Positions 24,910-34,020 of a stretch of DNA of 64,000 bases are shown in pieces; positions within the stretch are counted from its first letter, which is position 1; every line of letters begins with the position of its first letter. Origin of the DNA: Gammaproteobacteria bacterium (lineage in GTDB: Bacteria > Pseudomonadota > Gammaproteobacteria > Pseudomonadales > UBA5518); assembly GCA_016718385.1 (NCBI GenBank), contig JADKDK010000008.1, positions 248,001 through 312,000 on the forward strand, in the 5' to 3' direction. The notes under the pieces were generated by a model. The model saw only the letters and a program-made list of their open reading frames with translations. It was not told the origin of the DNA and ran no database searches. The translations under genes were made by a program, and so were the position numbers.

Positions 24910-26737
24910 GGCGCTCACCGCACTGCACGGAGCCGGGCTGCTGCGGCCGGTGGACCTGCATTTCGCGCGCCTGATGGCCGGCTATGCCGACAGCGCGCAT
25001 GAGGCGATCGCATTGATTGCCGCGCTGCTCAGCGTGGAGCTCGGACGCGGCCACGTCTGCGTGGAACTGGCCGCCGTCGATGGCAAGCCCTTCGCCGGGC
25101 TCGAGTCGGCGCTGGCGCCGCTGCTCGATGCCGCGCAACTGCGCGCCGCGCTGGCGGGCGAGGCGCGGCTGTGCGCCGGACCGGCGTCCACGGCGCCACT
25201 GCCGCTGGTGCTCGACGGCGATCGCGTCTACCTGCACCGCTACTGGGCCGGCGAGGGCCGCGTGGCGGCGCGTCTGCGCGCGCTCGCGACCCGGCCCGTC
25301 GCGGCGGCGCCCGACGCACGCGCCCTGCTGGAGCGGCTGTATCCGGATGACTCGGCGGGCAGCGCCGGGCAGAAGCTCGCCTGCGCGATGGCACTGACGC
25401 GCGCGCTGGGGGTGATCAGCGGCGGACCAGGCACCGGCAAGACCACCACTGTCGCGAAACTGCTGGTGATGCTCGTCGCCGCGGCCGCGGCCGAGGGGCG
25501 CAGTCTCGCGATCCGCCTCGCCGCGCCCACCGGCAAGGCTGCGGCGCGCGTGGGCGAGGCGCTCGCGCGCGAAGTCGCCGCGCTGGCGCGCAGCGGGCAG
25601 GTGGCGCCGCAACTGCTGGCACAGCTGCCCATCTCGGCGCAGACCCTGCACCGGCTGCTCGGTGCCGGTGCGCGCGGCTTGCGCCACGACGCCGCGAACC
25701 CGCTCGCGGCCGACGTGGTGGTGCTGGACGAATCCTCGATGGTGGACCTGCGCCTGCTCGATGCGCTGCTCGCCGCGCTGCCGCGCCACGCGCGCCTGTT
25801 GCTGCTCGGCGATCGCGATCAGCTCGCGGCCGTGGAGGCCGGCAACGTGTTCGGTGCACTGTGCAGCCGCGCGCGTGGCCCGAGCGCGCCGCGCGCGGCG
25901 GAGCTCACCGCGCTCACCGGTTTGCAGATAGCGGGAAACGATCACGACGACCCGATCGCCGACGCGATCGCCGTGCTCCGTCACAGTTACCGCTTCGACG
26001 CCGCGAGCGGCATCGGCCGCTTCGCCGAGGCCGTCAACGCCGGCGATGCGACGCGCGCGGCGGCCGTGATCGCGCAGCGCCCCGCGGATCTCGGCAGCTT
26101 CTCCTGCACGGACCGGCCCGATGGCGCGGCGCTGGCGCGCATGCGCGAGGGCTGGCGCGCCATCGCGAGCGCGGCGCACGGCCACGCCGACCCGCTCGCG
26201 CTGGTGCGGCTGCAGGAATCCTTCCGCGTACTGTGCGCGCTGCGCGAGGGCGAATGGGGCGTGGCCGGCGTGAACCGCGCGCTCACGCAAACGCTGGCGG
26301 AAGCGGGCCTCGCGGAACGCGGGCGCACGCACTACGCCGGGCGGCCGCTGCTCGTGACGCGCAACGACTACGGCCTCGGGCTCTACAACGGCGACACCGG
26401 CATCGTGATCGAGGACGAGGACGGGCATCCGCAGGCGCTGTTCGCGCAGGCAGGTGGCGGGGTGAAGCGCCTGCCGGCCGCGCGCCTGCCCGAGCACGAG
26501 ACCGCCTACGCGCTCACCGTGCACAAGAGCCAGGGCTCGGAGTTCGACGAGGTCGTGCTGGTGCTCCCGCCCGCGCCCGCGCCCGCCTCCGGCGCCGGCA
26601 TCGCCGGACGCGAGCTGCTGTACACCGCGATCACGCGCGCGCGCCGGCGCCTCGAGCTCGTGCTGCCCGGCGGCGCGCTCGATGCGCGCTGGCTCGACGC
26701 CAGCGAATACCGTTCGGGGCTCGCGGAGCGCTTGTAG
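24899..26737 (+). CDS. recD: Exodeoxyribonuclease V subunit alpha, RecD
   Basis: A 612-residue 5'-3' helicase of the RecBCD complex. An N-terminal domain contacting RecB is followed by Walker A GVISGGPGTGKTTTVAKLL (about 171-189), LAAPTGKAAARVGEA, the DEAD-like VVVLDESSMVDLRLL, LLLGDRDQLAAVEAGNVFG, SYRFD, and the C-terminal UvrD-like YALTVHKSQGSEFDEVVLVL with LLYTAITRARRRLEL. The ATG at 24899 overlaps the recB stop by 11 bases. Confidence 0.96.
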   Translation: MSLEALTALHGAGLLRPVDLHFARLMAGYADSAHEAIALIAALLSVELGRGHVCVELAAVDGKPFAGLESALAPLLDAAQLRAALAGEARLCAGPASTAPLPLVLDGDRVYLHRYWAGEGRVAARLRALATRPVAAAPDARALLERLYPDDSAGSAGQKLACAMALTRALGVISGGPGTGKTTTVAKLLVMLVAAAAAEGRSLAIRLAAPTGKAAARVGEALAREVAALARSGQVAPQLLAQLPISAQTLHRLLGAGARGLRHDAANPLAADVVVLDESSMVDLRLLDALLAALPRHARLLLLGDRDQLAAVEAGNVFGALCSRARGPSAPRAAELTALTGLQIAGNDHDDPIADAIAVLRHSYRFDAASGIGRFAEAVNAGDATRAAAVIAQRPADLGSFSCTDRPDGAALARMREGWRAIASAAHGHADPLALVRLQESFRVLCALREGEWGVAGVNRALTQTLAEAGLAERGRTHYAGRPLLVTRNDYGLGLYNGDTGIVIEDEDGHPQALFAQAGGGVKRLPAARLPEHETAYALTVHKSQGSEFDEVVLVLPPAPAPASGAGIAGRELLYTAITRARRRLELVLPGGALDARWLDASEYRSGLAERL

Positions 26738-26782
26738 GTCCGGTTTCAACCGGACAATGTCCGCATGAATGCGGACCTACGG
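26736..26782. repeat. Double-hairpin REP-like repeat
   Basis: Starting within the recD stop codon, TAGGTCCGGTTTCAACCGGA is followed by CAATGTCCGCATGAATGCGG and ACCTACGG: two small hairpins bounded by TAGGT and ACCTA. The same layout, palindrome plus CCTACG/CCCACG end, is seen at 1690-1743. It separates the converging recD and hydrogenase-like operons and may stop both transcripts. Confidence 0.7.
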
Positions 26783-27281
26783 GCGCAGCGCGGACAGAAT
26801 CCCTGCCAGTATCGCGGTCGGCGACGGCGGGCAGCCGCGCACTTCCACATCGACCGGGATCACGTTCGCCACGCGCCCGCAACTGGCGTAGCTCTCGCCG
26901 AAGATGCCGCCGCAGGCGCCGCAATCCCCGACCGCCACCACCAGTTTCCGGGTCCGGCGTCGCATCCCAGGTGCGGCGCAGCGCCTCCTCCATGTGCCGC
27001 GACACCGGCCCGGTGACCAGCAGCATGTCGGCGTGGCGCGGGCTCGCCACGAACTTCAGCCCGTCGCCCTCGATGTTGTAGTAGGGATTGTTGAGCGCGT
27101 GGATCTCCAGCTCGCAGCCGTTGCAGGAGCCCGCGTCGACCTGGCGGATGCACAGCGCGCGCCCGAGGATGCGCCGCAGTTGCGCGTGCAGCTCCTCGCG
27201 CTCGCGAGCCCCGGCATCGGGCGCGGGCGGCGCCTCACTGACGATGCCCACCTCGAGGATCTGCTTCAGGATGTCGAGCAT
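26777..27281 (-). CDS. NuoB/HyfI-like iron-sulfur subunit, frameshifted
   Basis: The last gene of the hydrogenase-4-like operon encodes a subunit homologous to NuoB and the small hydrogenase subunit. From the ATG at 27281 the frame gives CIRQVDAGSCNGCELEIHAL (Cys53 and Cys56), FVASPRHADMLLVTGPVSRH and then leaves the family at TPDPETGGG. One base over, the sequence resumes as KLVVAVGDCGACGGIFGESY with VRGCPPSPTAILAGIL, giving the remaining two cluster cysteines and a proper end at 26777. A single-base shift near 26941-26960 therefore splits the gene. With the base restored the protein has about 167 residues and a full set of four ligands for an N2-type Fe4S4 cluster. Confidence 0.8.
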
Positions 27282-27288
27282 CTGCGCC

Positions 27289-28788
27289 TCACAGGTCCAC
27301 GCCGCTGTAGGACAGGTTGAAGGATTTGTTGATCAGCGGGAAATCGGGAACGATGTTGCCGATCACCGCGTGCTCCAGCACCGGCCAGTTGTGCCACGAG
27401 GGATCGTGCGGGTGGCAGCGGCGGATCGCGCCGTCCGCGCCGGTCTCCAGCGCGATGAGCACGGGGCCGCGCCAGCCTTCCACCAGCCCGATGCCCAAAC
27501 CGCGCGGCACCGCGTCGGACAGCGGGGCGCGGATCGCGCCGTCGGGCAGCGCGCCCAGCAACTCGCGGCAGATGCGCAGGGATTCCGCCGTCTCGTCGAA
27601 GCGCACGGCGACGCGGGCCGCGACATCACCGTCGATATCGACGGCGCGCGTGACACCCAGCGCCGGGTAGGGCGCCACCGGCAGATCGCAGCGCAGATCG
27701 TGCGGCAGGCCGCTGGCGCGCGCGGCCAGGCCGGTGAGGCCCAACTGCACCGCGAGCCCGGTCGCCACGCTTCCGCAACCGATAAAGCGGTCCTGCATGC
27801 CGGCATGCTCGTCGTAGATCGCACGCAGTGCGTCCAGCTCCCGCGCCAGCAACTCGCCGTGTGCCCGCAGCAGCTCGCGGCCCGCCGCATCGATGTCGCG
27901 CGCCACGCCGCCGGCGACCACCGCGTCCATGGGGTAGCGTGCGCCGAGGACGCAGGCGTTCACGCGCAGCAGGTCCTCCTTCAGCCGCATGAACTGCGCG
28001 AGCCCCACGCCGAAGCCGGCGTCGTTGCCCAGCGCGCCGAGGTCGCCGAGGTGGTTGGCGATGCGCTCGCGCTCCAGCAGCAGCGCGCGCAGCCAGGCCG
28101 CGCGCGGCGGCACCGTCACGCCGCGGATGCTCTCCTCGGCCATGCTGAAAGCCCACGAATAGGCCGCCGCCGAGTCGCCCGAGACGCGTGCGGCGAGCCG
28201 GCGCGCGTCCGCGAGCGAGAGCTCCGTGAAGCGCCGCTCGATGCCCTTGTGCACGTAGCCCAGGCGCTCCTCCAGCCGCAGCACCTTCTCGCCGACGACC
28301 GAGAAGCGGAAATGTCCCGGCTCGATGATGCCGGCATGCACCGGCCCGACCGCGATCTCGTGCACGCCTTCGCCCTGCACGCGCACGAAGCGGTAATGTG
28401 CGGGATCGGGCGTAGCGCGGACGAAGTCCCGCCGCAGCGGATGCTCGTGCTGCGACCACGCACCGTGGCGCAACCAGGGCCGTGCGTCGGCGCCCTGCGC
28501 GACGATGCCCGACAGGTCGCGGACCGCGCGCTGCATCCGCGCGGCCGAGGGAAAGTGCGCATCGATGCGCGGATAGCCCGGCGCATCGGTCGCCAGCGCG
28601 AGCTCGAGCACCACGATGCCGCCGCCCTCGAGAAAGGCCGCGCGCAGCAGCTCGCCGGCGCCACGGTCGCGTTCGTCGCTGCCCCACAGCGTGAGCAGGC
28701 GTGCATCCGCCGCCGCCAGCGCGGCGACCCGCCCGGACCATTCTGCAGGGGACACACGCTGGCAATGCACGGGCACGACGTTGCTCAT
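27289..28788 (-). CDS. HyfG/NuoCD-like large subunit lacking NiFe ligands
   Basis: A 499-residue fusion of a NuoC-like N-terminal domain (about 1-150) and a NuoD / hydrogenase-large-subunit-like domain, with EPGHFRFSVVGEKVLRLEER and LGYVHKGIERRF. Active group-4 hydrogenases have R-x-C-G-x-C here and D-P-C-x-x-C near the end. This protein has RVSGDS (201-206) and DPSWHNW (near 462-468), so all four NiFe ligands are gone. Membrane-bound complexes of this kind, energy-converting-hydrogenase-related (Ehr) complexes, are known to lack the NiFe site; their reaction is not settled. The gene lies five bases after the hyfF-like gene. Confidence 0.85.
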   Translation of the reverse strand: MSNVVPVHCQRVSPAEWSGRVAALAAADARLLTLWGSDERDRGAGELLRAAFLEGGGIVVLELALATDAPGYPRIDAHFPSAARMQRAVRDLSGIVAQGADARPWLRHGAWSQHEHPLRRDFVRATPDPAHYRFVRVQGEGVHEIAVGPVHAGIIEPGHFRFSVVGEKVLRLEERLGYVHKGIERRFTELSLADARRLAARVSGDSAAAYSWAFSMAEESIRGVTVPPRAAWLRALLLERERIANHLGDLGALGNDAGFGVGLAQFMRLKEDLLRVNACVLGARYPMDAVVAGGVARDIDAAGRELLRAHGELLARELDALRAIYDEHAGMQDRFIGCGSVATGLAVQLGLTGLAARASGLPHDLRCDLPVAPYPALGVTRAVDIDGDVAARVAVRFDETAESLRICRELLGALPDGAIRAPLSDAVPRGLGIGLVEGWRGPVLIALETGADGAIRRCHPHDPSWHNWPVLEHAVIGNIVPDFPLINKSFNLSYSGVDL

Positions 28789-28793
28789 AGCCT

Positions 28794-30245
28794 TCAGCCG
28801 ATCATCCCGGCGGCGAGGCGGTACCAGCCGGCGAGAAACGGCGGTATCCACAGGCCGAGCATCAGCACCAGCGCGAGGTGCACGAACACCGGCAGCAGCG
28901 ACGGCGGCTCGGGCAGTTTCGCGACGCTCGGGGGGCCGAACACCATCGCTTGCGCGCGGCCGAACACCGCGGCAAAGGCGACGCCCAGCGCGAGCAGCAG
29001 CAGCGGCGTGGCCCACGGCTGCTCACGCATCGCGGTGGTGAGGATCAGGAACTCGCTGGCGAACACGCCGAAGGGCGGCATGCCGAGTATCGCGAGCGAT
29101 CCCAGCATCAGGCCCCAGCCGAGTGCGGGCGAGAGCGTCAGCAGACCGCGGATGTCGTCCATCTGCTGGGTGCCTGCCTTCTGCACCGCGTGCCCCACGG
29201 TGAAGAAGATCGCGCTCTTGGTCAGCGAATGCACCGTCATGTGCAGCAGTGCGGCGAAGTTGGCCACCGGCCCGCCCATGCCGAAGGCGAAAGTGATGAT
29301 GCCCATGTGCTCTATGGATGAGTAGCCGAAGAGCCGCTTGATGTCCTTCTGCCGCCACAGCATAAAGGCCGCGACCAGCACCGAGACCAGTCCGAAGAAC
29401 ATCAGCATCTGCCCCGGCAGCTCCGAGCGTATCGAGCCCTCGACCAGCACCTTGCAGCGGATCACCGCGTACAGCGCCACGTTCAGCAGCAGGCCCGAGA
29501 GCACCGCCGAGACCGGTGTGGGACCCTCGGCGTGCGCGTCGGGCAGCCAGTTGTGCAGCGGCGCGAGCCCGACCTTGGTGCCGTAGCCGACCAGCAGGAA
29601 CGCGAAGGCGATCGCGAGTACGGTGGGCTCGAGCTCGCCCTTCACCGCGTCGAGCTGCGTCCACAGCAGCGCGCTCATGCCGGCGTGCCCGAGCACGCGC
29701 TCGGCCGCGAAGTACAGCAGGATGGTGCCGAACAGCGCCTGCGCGATGCCCACGCCGCACAGGATGAAGTACTTCCACGCCGCTTCCAGGCTCGCCGAGG
29801 TGCGGTACAGCGAGACCAGCAGCACCGTCGACAGCGTCGCCGCTTCCATCGCGACCCAGAGGATGCCCATGTTGTTGGTGAGCAACGCCAGCAGCATCGT
29901 GAACATGAACAGCTGGTACATGCTGTGATACAGGCGCAGGCGCGACGCCGAGAGCCGGCCGTGGCGCTCCTCGATGCGCATGTAGCGGCGCGAGAACAGC
30001 GCGGTCGTGAAGTTCACGAAGGCCGTCAGCGCGACCAGGAACACGTTGAAGGGATCGACGAAGAAGGCCTCGTTCCAGTACAGCTGCGGGCCCTGCTCGA
30101 TCACGCGCGCGGTCAGGAAGCCGCCGGCGACCAGCGTGGCGAAGCTGAACGCCACGTTCACTTCCGCGGCCCGGCGGCGCGCCCCCACGAGCGCGAGCAG
30201 CCCGGCGCCGCAGAGCGGCAGGGCGAGCAGTATCAGCATTTCCAT
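28794..30245 (-). CDS. hyfF: Hydrogenase-4 subunit F-like proton-pumping membrane protein
   Basis: A 483-residue NuoL/M/N-type antiporter-like subunit with about 14 membrane helices. Conserved features include the Glu of WVAMEAATLSTVLLVSLYR, VGYGTKVGLAPLHNWLPDAH, with a Lys expected to be in the proton path, and LFGYSSIEHMGIITFAFGMG. It would couple electron transfer to proton or ion translocation. It is the fourth gene of the minus-strand operon hyfB-C-E-F-G-I. Confidence 0.9.
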   Translation of the reverse strand: MEMLILLALPLCGAGLLALVGARRRAAEVNVAFSFATLVAGGFLTARVIEQGPQLYWNEAFFVDPFNVFLVALTAFVNFTTALFSRRYMRIEERHGRLSASRLRLYHSMYQLFMFTMLLALLTNNMGILWVAMEAATLSTVLLVSLYRTSASLEAAWKYFILCGVGIAQALFGTILLYFAAERVLGHAGMSALLWTQLDAVKGELEPTVLAIAFAFLLVGYGTKVGLAPLHNWLPDAHAEGPTPVSAVLSGLLLNVALYAVIRCKVLVEGSIRSELPGQMLMFFGLVSVLVAAFMLWRQKDIKRLFGYSSIEHMGIITFAFGMGGPVANFAALLHMTVHSLTKSAIFFTVGHAVQKAGTQQMDDIRGLLTLSPALGWGLMLGSLAILGMPPFGVFASEFLILTTAMREQPWATPLLLLALGVAFAAVFGRAQAMVFGPPSVAKLPEPPSLLPVFVHLALVLMLGLWIPPFLAGWYRLAAGMIG

Positions 30246-30252
30246 GGGCGGC

Positions 30253-30924
30253 TCATTCCTCCCTCAGCCGTTCCAGGTGGTGCAGGTCGAGGCTGTCGAA
30301 CTGCTCGCGGATCTGGAAGAAGAAGATGCCGAGGATGATCGCGCCGACCAGCACGTCGAGCGCGATGCCGAACTCCACGACCATCGGCATGCCGTTGGTC
30401 GCGCTGGTGGCGGCGAAGAACAGGCCGTTTTCCATCGCGAGGAAGCCGATGACCTGCGTGACGGCCTTGCGCCGCGTGATCATCATCAGGAAGGCCAGCA
30501 TCACCACCGCGATCGCGATGCCCAGCGTGCTCTGCGTCACGCTGCCCGCGAGGCTGGAAATGGGCTGCGCGAGCCCGAAGGCGAATACCACCAGCACCAC
30601 GCCGACCAGCATCGTGGTGGGGATACGCAGGCCGGTCTCGGTGTCCCAGCGCAACTCCAGCCGGTCGGTCAGCCGGTACAGGATCAGCGGCAGCACGATC
30701 ACCTTGAGCGCCAGCGTGAGTGCGGCAGAGTAGTACAGGTGGTGCTGGCCGCTGGACCAGGCCACGATCAGGGTCGAGCACACCAGTGCCGCGCCCTGCA
30801 ACGCGAACAGGTGGATCAGCGTGCGGATGCGCCGCTGCGCGAGCATCGCGAAGGACAGCAGCAGCACCACCGAGGCGAGCAGGTGGATGAACTGTTCCGG
30901 CAACGGGATGGCTTGCATGGGCAT
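30253..30924 (-). CDS. hyfE: Hydrogenase-4 subunit E-like membrane protein
   Basis: A 223-residue protein with about seven helices; the second half (TLGIAIAVVMLAFLMMITRR, NGLFFAATSATNGMPMVVEF, VLVGAIILGIFFFQIREQFD) resembles NuoK fused to a short leader, as in HyfE. The Glu in AMENGLFF corresponds to a conserved membrane carboxylate of NuoK. The ATG at 30924 overlaps the hyfC stop by one base (TGATG), which favours it over the ATG two codons later. Confidence 0.88.
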   Translation of the reverse strand: MPMQAIPLPEQFIHLLASVVLLLSFAMLAQRRIRTLIHLFALQGAALVCSTLIVAWSSGQHHLYYSAALTLALKVIVLPLILYRLTDRLELRWDTETGLRIPTTMLVGVVLVVFAFGLAQPISSLAGSVTQSTLGIAIAVVMLAFLMMITRRKAVTQVIGFLAMENGLFFAATSATNGMPMVVEFGIALDVLVGAIILGIFFFQIREQFDSLDLHHLERLREE

Positions 30925-31874
30925 CAACTCTGCAGCAGCAGGCGCACGAGCAGGCCGAGCACGGCCAGCATGAAGGCTAGCGCGAGGAATTCCGGCGCGC
31001 GGAAGATGCGGATCTTCGCGTTCAGCGTCTCGATCAGCGCCAGCACCGCGCCGCATACGAGCAGCTTCGCGCACAAGACCACCAGCGCCAGCGCCAGCAC
31101 CTGCGGCGAATCGAGATCGCGCGCGACACCCCACGGCACGAACAGCGCGAAGCCGATGCAGGCGTAGTTGAAGAGCTTCAGCGCCGCGGCCCATTCGATC
31201 AGCGCCAGGTGGCGCGCGGAATACTCGAGCACCATCGCCTCGTGGATCATCGTGAGCTCGAGGTGCGTGGCCGGATTGTCGACCGGGATACGGGCGTTCT
31301 CCGCGAGCAGCACCATCAGGAAGGCGATGGCGGCGAAGGCGAGCCCCGGGTGGATGGCGAGCGCGTGATACTGGTGCATGTCCGCGATCACCGGCAACTC
31401 GGTCGAACCCGCGATCAGCGAGGCGGTGAAGAACACCATCAGCAGCGCCGGCTCGGCGAGGAAGCCGAGCATCATCTCGCGCCGCGCGCCGAGCGTGCCG
31501 AAGGCGGTGCCGGTGTCGATCGCGGCCAGTGCGACGAACACCCGCGCGGTGGCGAAGAGCCCGACCAGCGCGATCGCGTCCGCGGCGCGCGCGAAGGGCA
31601 GGTCGAGCGCCAGCGCCGGGATGATCGCGGCGGCCGTCACCATCGAGCCGAAGATCACGTAGGGCGCGAACACGAACAGCGCCGAGGCATCCGTGGCGAT
31701 CACCGCGTCCTTGCGCAGGAGCTTGCGGATCATCCGGTAGGGCTGCGTGATCGGCGGCGCGCCACGGTTCTGCAGCCACGCCCGGCACATGTTGACCCAG
31801 CCGAGGAACAGCGGCGCGAGCAGCACGGCAACCGCCACCGCGAACAGCTGGGTGATCAGCGCCGCGCCCGTCAT
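30924..31874 (-). CDS. hyfC: Hydrogenase-4 subunit C-like (NuoH-type) membrane protein
   Basis: A 316-residue NuoH/HycD-type subunit that anchors the soluble arm and forms the quinone- or electron-facing channel. Eight hydrophobic helices are visible. Family motifs are WLQNRGAPPITQPYRMIRKL near the N-terminus, GTLGARREMMLGFLAEPALL, and the acidic loop LAENARIPVDNPATHLELTM with IHEAMVLEYS. It overlaps hyfB by four bases (ATGA). Confidence 0.9.
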   Translation of the reverse strand: MTGAALITQLFAVAVAVLLAPLFLGWVNMCRAWLQNRGAPPITQPYRMIRKLLRKDAVIATDASALFVFAPYVIFGSMVTAAAIIPALALDLPFARAADAIALVGLFATARVFVALAAIDTGTAFGTLGARREMMLGFLAEPALLMVFFTASLIAGSTELPVIADMHQYHALAIHPGLAFAAIAFLMVLLAENARIPVDNPATHLELTMIHEAMVLEYSARHLALIEWAAALKLFNYACIGFALFVPWGVARDLDSPQVLALALVVLCAKLLVCGAVLALIETLNAKIRIFRAPEFLALAFMLAVLGLLVRLLLQS

Positions 31875-33913
31875 AGCACGATCACCAGCAGCACGATCAG
31901 CGTGACGAAGCTGTATGCCAGGTACACAGAGATACGGCCCGTCTGGAGCCGGCCCACCTCGGCCGCGGTGCGCTTCACCGCGCGCGCCAGCGGTTGGTAG
32001 AGCAGGCCCCAGAAGCGGTCCTCGACCGTGACGCGGTACACGGGGCGCTCGTCGAAGGGCGACGGCAGCTCGCGGCGCATCCTGAAGAATGCATCGAAGA
32101 TGTGGCGGATCGGCTGCCCGAATCCTTCGGCGGTGTCCTGCATGCGTGCATCCTGCGCCGCGAAGCCGCAGTCCCACGGCGGCGCGCGGCGCGTGCGGCC
32201 GCGGTACAGGCGCTTGGCGACCAGCACGGTGACGATCAGCACCAGCGCGATGCCGACCAGGAACACGATCGGGCGGTAGGCCGCACGATCCGCCGACACC
32301 GGCACGAGGCCGAAGGCGCTGGAACCCGCATGCGCGAGCGTGGCACCGAGCAGCTGCAAGCCGACCTCGTCGAGCAGGCCGATCACGACCACCGGCAGCA
32401 GACCCAGCAGCACACAGCAGACCGCCAGCCACAGCAGCCCCAGGCGCTCGAGGCGCCCGCAGTCGTGCGCCTCGGCGAGCGCGCGCTCGCGCATCTGCCC
32501 GAGGAATATCACGCCGTAGAACTTCACCATCACGTAGGCGGCCAGCGCCGCGGTGAGCGCCAGCAGCGAGGCGCCGAGCGGCACCAGCATGTTCATGAAC
32601 GGCTGCGGCACGTCGGGCGTGAGCAGGAAGGCCTGCAGCAGCAGCCACTCGGATACGAAGCCGTTCAGCGGCGGCAGCCCCGCGATCGCCAGCGTCCCGA
32701 TCAGCGCCAGCCACGCCACCCACGGCATGCGCCGGATCAGGCCGCCGAGCCTGCCGAGGTTGCGCTCGCCCGTTGCGTGCAGCACCGAACCGGTGGCGAG
32801 GAACAGCAGGCTCTTGAACATCGCGTGGTTCAGGCAGTGGTACAGCGCGGCGGCGAGCGCCAGCGCCGCGGGCGCGCCCATACCCTCGGCGTGGAACAGC
32901 AGTGCCAGCCCGATGCCCGCGAACACGATGCCGAGATTCTCGATGGACGAGCAGGCGAGCAGCCGCTTCATGTCGGTCTGCACCGCCGCGAACACCACGC
33001 CGTAGAGCGCACTGAACAGGCCGAGCGCCAGCAGCACCGCGCCCCACCACCACAGCGGCGCCGGCAGCAGGTCGAAACTCACGCGCAACACGCCGTAGAC
33101 CGCGGTCTTCAGCATCACGCCGCTCATCAGCGCCGAGACCGGCGACGGCGCGGCCGGATGCGCCTCGGGCAGCCACACGTGCAGCGGCACCAGCCCGGCC
33201 TTGGCGCCGAAGCCGAGCACCGCCAGGCCGAAGGCGAGGCTCGCGCGCGCCGCGGGCAGCTCGGCCGCGCGCATCGCCTCGAAGGTGAACTGCCAGCTGC
33301 CGCCCTGCAGCACGCCGAAGCAGAGCAGGATCGCGATCGCCCCGACGTGCGCGAGCAGCAGGTAGAGGAAACCGGCGGCGCGGATCTCGGGGATGCGGTG
33401 CTGGGTGGTGACGAGGAAATACGAGGCCAGCGCCATCGATTCCCAGCTGACCATGAACGCGTAGGCGTCGTTGGCAAGCAGCACCAGCGTCATGCTGGCG
33501 AGGAAGACGTGGTACTGGAGGCACAGCAGCCCTGGCGAGGTGCCTTCGCCGGCGCGGAAATAGCCGGCCGCGAACACGCTGATCCCGGCCACGGCGCTGC
33601 CGAGCAGGAGCAGGAAGAAGGCGGAAAGCGAATCGAGCCGCAGGTGCATCGGCAGCTCGGGAAGCCCGAGCGGCAGCACCAGTTCGGCCGGCGGCGCGGC
33701 GAGCCCGGCGAGCCCGGCGGCGGCGAGCAGCACGCCGCCCAGCGCGCCGAGCGGAAACAACAGGCGGCTGACGACGAAGGTACTTTGCGGGCGCACCAGG
33801 CCCGCCCATCCCACGACCAGCCAGCCGAACGCAACCGCCAGCGCGGCGATCAGCGCCAGCCGTGCCTCAGGCACCCGAGCCGTCCGCGGCGCGACAAGCC
33901 TGCATGCGCTCAC
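31871..33913 (-). CDS. hyfB: Hydrogenase-4 subunit B-like proton antiporter subunit
   Basis: A 680-residue NuoL-like membrane subunit and first gene of the operon. About 16 helices; conserved elements are VSWESMALASYFLVTTQHRI (functional Glu), GFGAKAGLVPLHVWLPEAHP (Lys), LLACSSIENLGIVFAGIGLA and YHCLNHAMFKSLLFLATGSV. The C-terminal cytoplasmic part with WDCGFAAQDARMQDTAEGFG is typical of HyfB/HycC. The start at 33913 lies about 110 bases from the divergent CopG-type gene, which might regulate it. Confidence 0.9.
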   Translation of the reverse strand: MSACRLVAPRTARVPEARLALIAALAVAFGWLVVGWAGLVRPQSTFVVSRLLFPLGALGGVLLAAAGLAGLAAPPAELVLPLGLPELPMHLRLDSLSAFFLLLLGSAVAGISVFAAGYFRAGEGTSPGLLCLQYHVFLASMTLVLLANDAYAFMVSWESMALASYFLVTTQHRIPEIRAAGFLYLLLAHVGAIAILLCFGVLQGGSWQFTFEAMRAAELPAARASLAFGLAVLGFGAKAGLVPLHVWLPEAHPAAPSPVSALMSGVMLKTAVYGVLRVSFDLLPAPLWWWGAVLLALGLFSALYGVVFAAVQTDMKRLLACSSIENLGIVFAGIGLALLFHAEGMGAPAALALAAALYHCLNHAMFKSLLFLATGSVLHATGERNLGRLGGLIRRMPWVAWLALIGTLAIAGLPPLNGFVSEWLLLQAFLLTPDVPQPFMNMLVPLGASLLALTAALAAYVMVKFYGVIFLGQMRERALAEAHDCGRLERLGLLWLAVCCVLLGLLPVVVIGLLDEVGLQLLGATLAHAGSSAFGLVPVSADRAAYRPIVFLVGIALVLIVTVLVAKRLYRGRTRRAPPWDCGFAAQDARMQDTAEGFGQPIRHIFDAFFRMRRELPSPFDERPVYRVTVEDRFWGLLYQPLARAVKRTAAEVGRLQTGRISVYLAYSFVTLIVLLVIVL

Positions 33914-34020
33914 CCGTCATGACACCACCCCTGAAAGAAGCATAGCTTCTTGCCAGATCCGATGAGTGCTAATCTAATGTGCATGTGATGTGTCGTCAAC
34001 GCAACTATGGTACACACAAT

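Noticed and set aside
21913..24918. A 1001-residue open frame antisense to recB
   Set aside because: Mirror of RecB codons, no recognisable motif, overlaps the whole real gene.
24554..26749. A 731-residue open frame antisense to recD
   Set aside because: Same GC artefact; all RecD helicase motifs lie on the other strand.
27289..29016. A functional NiFe hydrogenase large subunit
   Set aside because: Both CxxC motifs needed for the NiFe centre are replaced (RVSGDS, DPSWHNW).
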